Shown in pieces: positions 42,677-49,955 of a stretch of DNA of 58,723 nucleotides. The stretch covers positions 1-58,723 of the forward strand of contig JBJEJA010000009.1 in assembly GCA_051877575.1 (NCBI GenBank), given 5' to 3'. Source of the DNA: UBA2882 sp051877575 (GTDB taxonomy: Bacteria > Bacillota > Clostridia > Lachnospirales > Lachnospiraceae). Under the pieces are notes generated by a model. It was not told where the DNA came from and did no database searches. It worked only from the letters and a program-made list of their open reading frames with translations. Position 1 is the stretch's first letter. Each line of letters starts with the position of its first letter. Made by a program: the position numbers and the translations under genes.

Positions 42677-43624
42677 TTACTTCTGCCCAATTTTCTCAAA
42701 CAGTTCATTTCTGTTTGCAACGCCCAACTTTGAAAAAATATTGGATATGTGCTTTTTAACAGTATTTTCTGTTATATACAATTCATCCGCAATTTCTTTC
42801 CGCTTTTTATCCTCGAGCATTTTCATAAGGACATCTTTTTCACGGGCCGAAAGTTTATCCAGCTCCGGACAGTCAAGCATTCTCCGCTTTGCACTCCGTT
42901 TCTCCTCGCAGACAGATGCCGGAGACGGGGCGGGCTGTTCCATATGTATTTCGTAATCCTGTATCATCCCATACAAAAGCAGCAATAAAAGCTCGCTTAC
43001 CATATAAGAAACCGACAAAAACTCAAAATCATAATGAACAAGCTGCTCCACAAACCAGATCGCTATATTGAGCAATACCACAACCGCAAGAAGTCCGGCG
43101 TGTTTGTAAGAAGCGACCTTCTTTCCGATCATGGAAATACAGATTACCCCGATCATAAGCCCAAAATAAGCAAACAGATAGACATAATATACACCATGCA
43201 ACGGACCGTAAACTTTCTCCAATTTTGCCGTGCCGTTTACAAATGTAATGGAAACATCCTCATAAAAATAATCAACATATCCCTGACTTGCCGCGATTAA
43301 AAATACGGCAAAACTAATGCCTATGAAAACAGCCGCAACCCCTTTCGGGCACCTCAGACGGCACACCTTCATGATCGTCATCAGCATAAACAACGGCAGA
43401 AATACACAACCTAAATAGGCGATTCTGTTGGCAAGCAGCGCTTCTTCCAAAGTCTTTGAGATCGAAAGCGCAAAATACCCCAGGTTAGCAATAAAAGCCG
43501 AAAAATATAACCATATGAGCCATATTTCCTTCTTGCGGACAAGCGCACAATAACCGCAGGCAAGCAGCAATGACAAACAGGCAATGCTTCCATATATAAA
43601 AGAAATATTCATTGTCTTTTCCAT
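42677..43624 (-). CDS. LuxR-type regulator with 7TM sensor
   Basis: A 315-residue membrane-bound transcription factor. Helices at about 8-225 make a 7TM sensor with SKTLEEALLANRIAYLGCVF and YGPLHGVYYVYLFAYFG, the same signature as the HD-GYP protein next door. The C-terminal 65 residues are a LuxR helix-turn-helix: LSAREKDVLMKMLEDKKRKE, IADELYITENTVKKHISNIF and SKLGVANRNELFEKI. The ATG at 43624 follows AAAGG; longer starts lack an SD. A DNA-binding domain tied to the membrane is unusual but known in Firmicutes. Targets unknown. Confidence 0.83.
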   Translation of the reverse strand: MEKTMNISFIYGSIACLSLLLACGYCALVRKKEIWLIWLYFSAFIANLGYFALSISKTLEEALLANRIAYLGCVFLPLFMLMTIMKVCRLRCPKGVAAVFIGISFAVFLIAASQGYVDYFYEDVSITFVNGTAKLEKVYGPLHGVYYVYLFAYFGLMIGVICISMIGKKVASYKHAGLLAVVVLLNIAIWFVEQLVHYDFEFLSVSYMVSELLLLLLYGMIQDYEIHMEQPAPSPASVCEEKRSAKRRMLDCPELDKLSAREKDVLMKMLEDKKRKEIADELYITENTVKKHISNIFSKLGVANRNELFEKIGQK

Positions 43625-43785
43625 ACAGCACCTTTCCCCATGCATAGTTTGTTTCCGGGCGATCATTCCCCGTAACAATACCTGATTACCGTTATATTAT
43701 AGCATAATCTCTTATATACTTGCATTAAAAATAAACCGGCACACAATTCCCGGCATATAAAAAATTTTTCGTTCCGCAACCGGAC

Positions 43786-44361
43786 TTAATACTGAAAAGT
43801 GGTATTATCAATCTTAATCGCTTCCCGCTCCGTCCGTTCAACCACCAACAAATCCTTTTTCCGGAAGCCGAATATAGCTGCTGCCACGGACTTTGGAAAG
43901 ATCTGAATGGCGGTATTATATTTTGTCACAATATCGTTATAAAACTGTCTCGCCATTACAATTTTATTTTCTGTTTCCGAAAGTTCCTCCTGAAGTTTTA
44001 AGAAATTGCTATTTGCCTTCAATTCCGGATAACTTTCCCCCAAAGCCAGCACCCGGGAACACACCTTGCCAAGTTTTGCATCTGCCTCACATGCTTCACC
44101 GGTACTTCCGGCACTCATTACCCTGCTTCTAAGCTCTGCAATATCCGTCAGTGTAGATTTTTCAAAGTTTGCATATCCTTTTACCGTCTCTATCAGATTG
44201 GGAATCAGTTCCGCTCTCCGTTTCAATTGCACATCCACCTGGGCAGACTGGTTGTCAACTCTGTTTCGAAGGGTTACCAGACTGTTATATCCCGAAACCA
44301 ATCCGACCAGACAAAAAACAATAACAACAGCCAAAATAATTAAAATAATCCATACTGTCAT
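43786..44361 (-). CDS. LemA-family protein
   Basis: A 191-residue LemA protein: one N-terminal membrane helix (about 2-22), then a helical bundle. YNSLVTLRNRVDNQSAQVDV, QLKRRAELIPNLIETVKGYA and ELSETENKIVMARQFYNDIV plus YNTAIQIFPKSVAAAIFGF are the family core. It overlaps the upstream membrane gene by four bases. LemA genes are often paired with DUF2207 proteins, as here. Cellular role unknown. Confidence 0.92.
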   Translation of the reverse strand: MTVWIILIILAVVIVFCLVGLVSGYNSLVTLRNRVDNQSAQVDVQLKRRAELIPNLIETVKGYANFEKSTLTDIAELRSRVMSAGSTGEACEADAKLGKVCSRVLALGESYPELKANSNFLKLQEELSETENKIVMARQFYNDIVTKYNTAIQIFPKSVAAAIFGFRKKDLLVVERTEREAIKIDNTTFQY

Positions 44362-45494
44362 AAAACTTCACTCCTTGTTTTTAAAATTTCATTTACGATT
44401 TCCTCATTTTCTTCCAACACAACCGCATATACCAGATAATCCTCCCAAAGAACGACCTGACGCCTGTCAGCTTCATTTAGATTTGAATAATCATGAATAA
44501 AATTCTTCATTCCATATACACACTCTGCCATTTGATTGCCGTAATCCGTACGTTTGATGGTTTTCCTGTTTTTTACTGCGACCTCAGCCGCACGGGGAGC
44601 CGCAATCAAATGGGAAATCAGAAACATGGTATAAATAAACAATGCGATTACTTCTATACATTCAAGCAACAATTCCGGCCGGCTCAGAAAAATGACTTGT
44701 TCTACCAAAGTTGCATTCTCCGGCGCTGTTTCCAGAACTGCTTGAAAATCCTGGAGTCTTACCATTGCACTCGCTCCCCAAAGAATCCAAACCAGCACTG
44801 CTACCAAAGGAAGAAGATCTTTTACGGAACCGGTCTTTTTCTGCTCCTCTTCATTCTGCCCATTTACCTGCGGAAATGATTTGGAGGTAATGTATCCCTC
44901 CGAAACGGCCTCCTCCATGACAAGCTGCTTCCACTGCATATCATTTTCCCAATCGAAATCACCTTTTTTCAAATGCTCTATTAAATACCGGTCACTCTCA
45001 TTTAAATCACTGCAATTATCATATTTTTCCGTAGTACGATATGTATGATCGGCTTCTTCTGCCAACAATCCAAGATTTTCATACTGTAGAACGGACGCTG
45101 CCACATCCTTCTCCTGCTCAATCTCCAGATCCGTCAGAATACTAATGGCCGCCGGAGACAGACCGGTCAATTTATCCCGGTAATATTCAAAATCCTGCAT
45201 ACTCGTAATGGTGCAGTTCTCAATCGTGGTCTTAAGTCCTGTTCTAATAATAATTCTCGCCACAAAAAAAGGGATAACGGAAAGCACCATTGTTCCCAAC
45301 GCGTAAAATAACAGGATACCCACCACTGTCGCAATACTCGGATTTTCCATGAATTCATCAAATACTTTTTGTCCGCCGGGACACATGACCGTAAACAGCA
45401 GGCAACCCATAGGAATCAGCCAAAGCTTACGCTCGTATTCCTTGTATTTTTTGATTGACGATAATTCAAATGTCTTTTTGGTTTTTGCTCTCAT
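44358..45494 (-). CDS. DUF2207-like membrane protein, LemA partner
   Basis: A 378-residue protein with helices at about 24-45, 58-82, 237-257 and 275-297. The C-terminal segment NLNEADRRQVVLWEDYLVYA-VVLEENEE matches the end of DUF2207 proteins (W-x2-YL-x-YAV-L). It lacks the large exported N-terminal domain normally found in DUF2207 proteins, so it is a shortened or divergent form. The four-base overlap with lemA and the known pairing support the call. Function unknown. Confidence 0.6.
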   Translation of the reverse strand: MRAKTKKTFELSSIKKYKEYERKLWLIPMGCLLFTVMCPGGQKVFDEFMENPSIATVVGILLFYALGTMVLSVIPFFVARIIIRTGLKTTIENCTITSMQDFEYYRDKLTGLSPAAISILTDLEIEQEKDVAASVLQYENLGLLAEEADHTYRTTEKYDNCSDLNESDRYLIEHLKKGDFDWENDMQWKQLVMEEAVSEGYITSKSFPQVNGQNEEEQKKTGSVKDLLPLVAVLVWILWGASAMVRLQDFQAVLETAPENATLVEQVIFLSRPELLLECIEVIALFIYTMFLISHLIAAPRAAEVAVKNRKTIKRTDYGNQMAECVYGMKNFIHDYSNLNEADRRQVVLWEDYLVYAVVLEENEEIVNEILKTRSEVL

Positions 45495-45584
45495 ACTCTT
45501 ATTCCAAATTTATCCCTCGATTACTGTATAAGTAAAATATATCATCCCCCTCACGGGCGCTCAATCAAGAGCTTGTAAAATGAA

Positions 45585-45626
45585 TGTAAAAAAGCTCCGA
45601 TGAATAACAAAGTTCATCGAAGCTTT
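45585..45626 (-). terminator. Terminator of the two-component operon
   Basis: AAAGCTTCGATGAA pairs with TTCATCGGAGCTTT on the minus strand (8-nt loop, one mismatch) and is followed by a T run. It ends the transcript that includes the dehydrogenase relic. Confidence 0.85.
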
Positions 45627-45637
45627 CTTTATTCCAT

Positions 45638-45745
45638 TTATCGCCTGCCATAATTTCCTGCACATCCCACACATCTTCCCACATTTAGCATTTCAAGATC
45701 TCTGATCTCAATATTTTCCTGTCCTAAATAAATTCCTGCCTTCAT
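45638..45745 (-). pseudogene. 35-codon relic of a zinc-dependent MDR dehydrogenase
   Basis: An ATG at 45745 with a strong GGGAGG gives MKAGIYLGQENIEIRDLEML, then NVGRCVGCAGNYGRR and a stop. The first 20 residues match the N-terminus of medium-chain zinc alcohol/threonine dehydrogenases (MKAgIYxGxENIEIrelexP); the rest, including the catalytic zinc site, is missing. A large in-frame or frameshifting deletion is the simplest cause. An alternative is that the short peptide with C-x2-C is used as such. It lies 36 bp after the operon's last gene. Confidence 0.6.
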
Positions 45746-45781
45746 TTTTACCTCCCGGTTTATTAGCCTTTCTGTCCGGCT

Positions 45782-46339
45782 TCAGGATAACAGCCGGTTT
45801 CCTTTTTCGCATATCTCATAAATCTCATCATACTTTTCTTCTATCAGCGGTGTAACCTTTTCTGTCTGCTTTCTAAGCACCTTTTTATACACAAAATAGG
45901 GAAGAATCCACCCGATAAAACCCGGTATGGCAAGCAATATACACAAGATGATATGAGGCGGTTGCGCCGATACTGCAAAAGTTGCCCCCGCCATAAACGC
46001 GGTACCTGCAACAGCGATCACAAGTGCATATACCGTCGCTGCTGAAGTTTTTGATTTTTCCAACGAATCGATTTCCCTGACACAGCTTTCAAAATTTCTC
46101 TGAAGCCTCGTAAGCTCCATTTTATTGACAATCTTCCGGTTTCGTTTCAGTCTTAGTATCACATTGCTTTGTTTCACAGGGTTTCTGTTGTCTCCGGAAT
46201 CCTCTGTCATATTTCCGTCTAATTCCCATCCGAAATTCTCATATCCATCCAGCAGAAAGGATGCTCTGCCCTTATCCGTAGAGACCTCTTTATATTCATA
46301 TCCGATAAATTCTTTTTTCCATGTTCCTACATCTTCCAT
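45782..46339 (-). CDS. Membrane protein, last gene of the two-component operon
   Basis: Not recognised as a named family. The 185-residue chain has a soluble N-terminal part (about 1-95, with GYEYKEVSTDKGRASFLLDG), two membrane helices at about 100-125 and 130-152, and a charged C-terminal helix. Two helices with cytosolic ends suggest a small accessory or sensor partner. It starts inside the end of the kinase gene (13-base overlap) behind GGAGG, so it is cotranslated with the kinase. Confidence 0.65.
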   Translation of the reverse strand: MEDVGTWKKEFIGYEYKEVSTDKGRASFLLDGYENFGWELDGNMTEDSGDNRNPVKQSNVILRLKRNRKIVNKMELTRLQRNFESCVREIDSLEKSKTSAATVYALVIAVAGTAFMAGATFAVSAQPPHIILCILLAIPGFIGWILPYFVYKKVLRKQTEKVTPLIEEKYDEIYEICEKGNRLLS

Positions 46340-47439
46340 TCACGATCTCCTCCATCCGCTTTTTCGGATAACCCTGCTACGGGTAAAATCACAAGAAAAG
46401 TACTTCCCTTTCCTGCTTCACTGGAAACCTGAATATCGCCGTCCGACAGCTCCAGTACCCGTTTTACCAATGCCAGCCCCAGTCCGTTTCCCTCTTTGGA
46501 ATGGGAAGTATCCCCCTGATAAAACTTGTCAAATATATGATCCATGATGTCGCTGTCCATACCGCATCCCGTATCCGAAACAGATATTTTTACAAAGTTT
46601 TCATCCGAAGACTGTTTTATTGTAATGGTACCTCCCGGTTCCGTAAACTTGATCGCATTGGACAAAAGATTATTCCACACAAGCTCTAAAAGGCTCTCAT
46701 CCGCTTGCACCATTGCAACATCTTCTATTTCCGTTTCCAACTCTATTTCCTTTGCATCCCATGCATCTTCAAACTGCAGGATGCATTCACACAACTGTCT
46801 GCACACATCAAAAGCTTTTACTTCCGGGGTTATCCTCTGGTTTTCCAGCTTATTCAGTTTCAGAATATTACTGATCAGATTGGAAAGCCGCATTGCCGCT
46901 CCCTCAATATTTTCCGCATATTCTTTTCTCTGCTCATCCGTGATGTTTTCGGCTTTCAGCAATTCCGCGTAATTTTTGATAATGGCAATAGGGGTCTTCA
47001 TTTCATGGGATACATTTGATACGAAATCGGTTTTCAAAGTTTCAATGCTTCCCAGTTCCTCTACCATCTTATTAAAATCCATAATCATTACATCCAGATA
47101 ATCCCGTTTATCCTGCGTATGGATTGTGGGAACATACACGGAAAAATCCCCGTTTGCCACCCGGCTGGTGGCTTCCGCCAGCTTATGCATGGGTTCTTCG
47201 TAGGTGGCGCGGATCTTTCTCCTGGTAAACAAAGTAAGGGATACCGCAACCATTCCCCAATAAACCGACGGAACCATCGTCTGCACTATCACATTCCATT
47301 CCATGCGGTTTACAAGCACGATCAAACCGGTATGAATACCTGACATCCAAAGAAGTATCACGAGGTATATTGCAAATAAGGACGAGGGAAACCGGCTCTC
47401 CTTTACCATTCCATAATTTTTATCTTTTCCTTTTATCAT
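46327..47439 (-). CDS. Sensor histidine kinase, intramembrane-sensing type
   Basis: A 370-residue kinase. Two helices (about 20-43 and 52-72) are joined by a loop of roughly ten residues, so no extracellular sensor exists; this is the layout of intramembrane-sensing kinases. HAMP follows at about 73-130, then the H-box FVSNVSHEMKTPIAIIKNYA with H145, N-box LVWNNLLSNAIKF, and G-boxes DTGCGMD and GNGLGLALVK. It overlaps the regulator gene by four bases. Envelope-related stimuli are inferred from architecture and neighbours. Confidence 0.9.
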   Translation of the reverse strand: MIKGKDKNYGMVKESRFPSSLFAIYLVILLWMSGIHTGLIVLVNRMEWNVIVQTMVPSVYWGMVAVSLTLFTRRKIRATYEEPMHKLAEATSRVANGDFSVYVPTIHTQDKRDYLDVMIMDFNKMVEELGSIETLKTDFVSNVSHEMKTPIAIIKNYAELLKAENITDEQRKEYAENIEGAAMRLSNLISNILKLNKLENQRITPEVKAFDVCRQLCECILQFEDAWDAKEIELETEIEDVAMVQADESLLELVWNNLLSNAIKFTEPGGTITIKQSSDENFVKISVSDTGCGMDSDIMDHIFDKFYQGDTSHSKEGNGLGLALVKRVLELSDGDIQVSSEAGKGSTFLVILPVAGLSEKADGGDREWKM

Positions 47440-48107
47440 ATTAATACCACCTTATAGCCAAGGCCTCTGACGGTTACTATTTTAAATCCGTCACATGCCG
47501 ACAGTTTATCCCGCAGCTTTGTCACATACACATCTACGGCCCGAAGATTGGTATCGCTGTCTATTCCCCAGAATTCATCCATAAGCTGCGCTCTGGAAAA
47601 TGTTTTATTCGGATAGGATAGCAGCTTATATATGATGTTGAATTCTCTTGTGGTAAGACTGATCTCTTCTCCGTTTATTGCGGCGCTCATCCCATCCGCA
47701 TCCAGTTCCAGATTTCCTACCGTAATTTTCCGCTCCATTTCTATATTTGCCCTGCGAAGCAATGCCCTGACCCGGAGCAGCAATTCATCCAGATCAATGG
47801 GTTTTACCATGTAATCGTCAATTCCCAATTGAAATCCTTTTTGCTTGGACGGCAGATCATCCTTTGCCGACATAAATAAAATGGGAATGGTTTTATTCAC
47901 CTGTCTGACTGTCCGGGCAAATTCAAACCCGTCAATTTCCGGCATCATAATATCCGAAATGATAAGCTCATACAGATGATTGTACATTTCCTCATATGCC
48001 TCATTTGCAGACAGGCATCCTTTTGCTCCAAATCCGCTGTCATTTAAATATGTGCAGACAATCTGATTTATGTTTATATCATCTTCTACCACAAGTATAT
48101 GAATCAT
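47436..48107 (-). CDS. OmpR/PhoB-family response regulator
   Basis: A 223-residue regulator. The receiver (1-115) has the acidic pair in VVEDDININ, phosphoacceptor D52 in IISDIMMPEIDG, and the Lys of LFMSAKDD. The C-terminal winged helix (about 125-223) contains LTTREFNIIYKLLSYPNKTF, RAQLMDEFWG and AVDVYVTKLRDKLSACDGFK. It overlaps the kinase and the upstream membrane gene by four bases each. I infer that it binds the 11-bp repeats at three promoters in this region. Confidence 0.93.
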   Translation of the reverse strand: MIHILVVEDDININQIVCTYLNDSGFGAKGCLSANEAYEEMYNHLYELIISDIMMPEIDGFEFARTVRQVNKTIPILFMSAKDDLPSKQKGFQLGIDDYMVKPIDLDELLLRVRALLRRANIEMERKITVGNLELDADGMSAAINGEEISLTTREFNIIYKLLSYPNKTFSRAQLMDEFWGIDSDTNLRAVDVYVTKLRDKLSACDGFKIVTVRGLGYKVVLI

Positions 48108-49039
48108 TTTATTTCCATCCTTTTTTCAAATTCCTTTTGTTTCCTTGAACAGAAAAGTCCCTGTATTCCTAAGCCTAAAACCATCACGCATACCACCGTT
48201 CCGGTCATTGCGTTCATCATCTTTATCATTTCTTCCTCTCCGACCGCAAAAGAAGCAAACATCGCCGTCTGGAGTGTCAAAATGGAAACACAGGCATCAA
48301 TATATCCGATCCTTCTGGTTATGGAAAGAAGCGGGGATTTTCTTTTTCCAACCTTAACCACCTGTATGGTGGAAGTAATGATCTTATAGAAAGTATATGT
48401 CGCCACTGCATATATCGTAAAACCCGGATAATTTTTACCGCCCTGGGCATTCAAAAGCAAAATAACCGCCCCAGCCAGCACCACTGCCATAAATATAAAC
48501 AATACACTGTTCCTGCGGTAAACGGATAATTCCCGCCTCATATGCTCCTGCTTTTCCTCAATGGCAGCAATTTCCCTTTCCTGTCTGACAATGCCCGCCC
48601 GCATGATACTCAACAGAATATAATATGCCGACAACGTCCCAAACCACGCCGACCGGCCGGCGATCCCGATTACGCCGTTAAATACCGCAAAAACAATATT
48701 ACCTATCATACCGGGCACCGCAAACAAAATGGTTCGCAATCTGTAGTCGGTTGTAATCTTATGGGTATATGGGTTTGCTGCAATTGCCGGTTTTATAATC
48801 TCCCTGATATGCTGTCTGATATGAATAATCATATAATAACAGCTTGCCGTAAGTGTTATGGCCGCCAGCGCATAAAACAGGATGCCTATAAGATAAGGAA
48901 AACACTGCAGATTCACTTCCAGCAATGAAAGTATGATACAGATTGTCGTCACAAAATACAAAAGAACCCTGTATCGTAATTGCAATGACGGAATGTAGCT
49001 GCTTATATTTTTCTTCTCTGTATCTTTAGAAGTTTTCAT
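48104..49039 (-). CDS. Polytopic membrane protein, first gene of the two-component operon
   Basis: Not recognised as a named family. The 311-residue protein has about eight hydrophobic helices (for example YRVLLYFVTTICIILSLLEV and VLFIFMAVVLAGAVILLLN) and basic ends. It starts the operon and overlaps the regulator gene by four bases, so it may be a transporter or sensor partner of the kinase, in the way Bce-type permeases assist their kinases, although no ATPase is present. The upstream region has the repeat-type promoter. Confidence 0.65.
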   Translation of the reverse strand: MKTSKDTEKKNISSYIPSLQLRYRVLLYFVTTICIILSLLEVNLQCFPYLIGILFYALAAITLTASCYYMIIHIRQHIREIIKPAIAANPYTHKITTDYRLRTILFAVPGMIGNIVFAVFNGVIGIAGRSAWFGTLSAYYILLSIMRAGIVRQEREIAAIEEKQEHMRRELSVYRRNSVLFIFMAVVLAGAVILLLNAQGGKNYPGFTIYAVATYTFYKIITSTIQVVKVGKRKSPLLSITRRIGYIDACVSILTLQTAMFASFAVGEEEMIKMMNAMTGTVVCVMVLGLGIQGLFCSRKQKEFEKRMEIK

Positions 49040-49057
49040 ATATGAAATTTCCTTTTA

Positions 49058-49110
49058 CGCAATTATTCAGAGCCCCGCAGAAGCAATTTTGCGAGTGGCT
49101 CTGAACAATT
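49058..49110 (-). other. Large hairpin in the 5' UTR of the two-component operon
   Basis: TTCAGAGCC and GGCTCTGAA form a 9-bp stem with an inner CGCA/TGCG stem. It begins just after the inferred start of transcription. There is no T run on the minus strand, so it is probably an mRNA stabiliser rather than a terminator. Confidence 0.45.
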
Positions 49111-49121
49111 ATTTTTCTTTT

Positions 49122-49172
49122 ATCATAAACCGAATTTGTTTGAGTTTTGTTTGCAAATTGTGTCCAAATTGT
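49122..49172 (-). promoter_or_regulatory. Repeat-type promoter of the two-component operon
   Basis: -10 TATGAT (49122-49127) without a -35. Upstream, one base away, four contiguous 11-bp units on the minus strand: ACAAATTCGGT (49129-49139), ACAAAACTCAA (49140-49150), ACAATTTGCAA (49151-49161) and ACAATTTGGAC (49162-49172). Direct repeats with an 11-bp period and a missing -35 are typical of OmpR-family activator sites. Confidence 0.65.
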
Positions 49173-49212
49173 GAACATACGATGTTTCAGCGAACTTTTT
49201 ATCGTCATGTTT

Positions 49213-49581
49213 TTATTTTAATCCCTTGATGAAAGGAATCAGGCAGAGCAGCACAACGATGCCAACGATGCCGATTACAATTCCGATAACCATATGGCTC
49301 CACACCATTGTGAGACACATACCGACACCTAACAGTAAGGCTCCCACAATTCCGATCAATGTTGCACCTATGGTTTTCCCCGACAGTTTGATCGGTTCTT
49401 TGTTTTCCATCTTTCTCCATACAAGTACCATGATCAGCAGCACAACTGCACCGATCACTCCCATAATGACACCCGGTCTGAAAGCATTCCACTCCGGAAT
49501 CATTGCCATACACATTCCAAGTGCAAACAGGATACCCCCGATTGTCCCTAATATCATAGCAACAAATGTACTTTTCTTCAT
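49213..49581 (-). CDS. Small four-helix membrane protein
   Basis: Not recognised by name. The 122-residue protein has four helices in two similar pairs: MILGTIGGILFALGMCMAMI and GVIMGVIGAVVLLIMVLVW, then TLIGIVGALLLGVGMCLTMV and VIGIVIGIVGIVVLLCL. The repeat of GxxLFALGMCMxM / LLLGVGMCLTM shows internal duplication. It overlaps the preceding 83-codon gene by four bases and is cotranscribed with it from the repeat-type promoter, which suggests an envelope role. Confidence 0.65.
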   Translation of the reverse strand: MKKSTFVAMILGTIGGILFALGMCMAMIPEWNAFRPGVIMGVIGAVVLLIMVLVWRKMENKEPIKLSGKTIGATLIGIVGALLLGVGMCLTMVWSHMVIGIVIGIVGIVVLLCLIPFIKGLK

Positions 49582-49829
49582 GATTTAATACCTTCTTCCT
49601 CTCTTGCTTTCTGTTCTGCGGCCAGTCTTTCTTTTGCATCCTCTACAGATTCGCCTTCCTTCGTTAAAAAGTTGTCTACAAACTTATCTGCAATTTTATT
49701 GAAACCACCGACTGCTCCGTCCTCGATTTTTTTATAGCCGCCGACTACGCCTTCCTCGATTTTTTTATAACCGCCGACTACATTTTCAGCAATTTTCTCA
49801 TTTACTTCTACCAATTTTGATTTTGCCAT
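49578..49829 (-). CDS. 83-residue amphipathic 11-residue-repeat protein
   Basis: A small charged protein of unknown name. Residues about 18-48 are three 11-residue repeats: VVGGYKKIEEG, VVGGYKKIEDG and AVGGFNKIADK; an acidic/basic helix follows. Eleven-residue repeats of this kind form long amphipathic helices that lie on membranes (LEA, apolipoprotein and synuclein types). It has no signal peptide. GGAGAGG precedes the ATG. It is the first gene after a repeat-type promoter and overlaps the small membrane protein gene. Membrane-surface binding is inference. Confidence 0.65.
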   Translation of the reverse strand: MAKSKLVEVNEKIAENVVGGYKKIEEGVVGGYKKIEDGAVGGFNKIADKFVDNFLTKEGESVEDAKERLAAEQKAREEEGIKS

Positions 49830-49875
49830 TTCTTTACCTCTCCTTTTGATTTATTTTGTTTCATTTGATATTGCA

Positions 49876-49915
49876 AGAATACCACGCTTTTGTTTCTGCT
49901 TTGTTTGACTTTTGT
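49876..49915 (-). promoter_or_regulatory. Repeat-type promoter of the 49829 operon
   Basis: -10 TATTCT (49876-49881), then one base, then three 11-bp units on the minus strand: ACAAAAGCGTG (49883-49893), ACAAAGCAGAA (49894-49904) and ACAAAAGTCAA (49905-49915). No -35 box. The register to the -10 equals that at the two-component and plsC promoters. Confidence 0.65.
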
Positions 49916-49955
49916 TTACGAAATATTAAATCGCAATATCATCGGCACAAAATAT

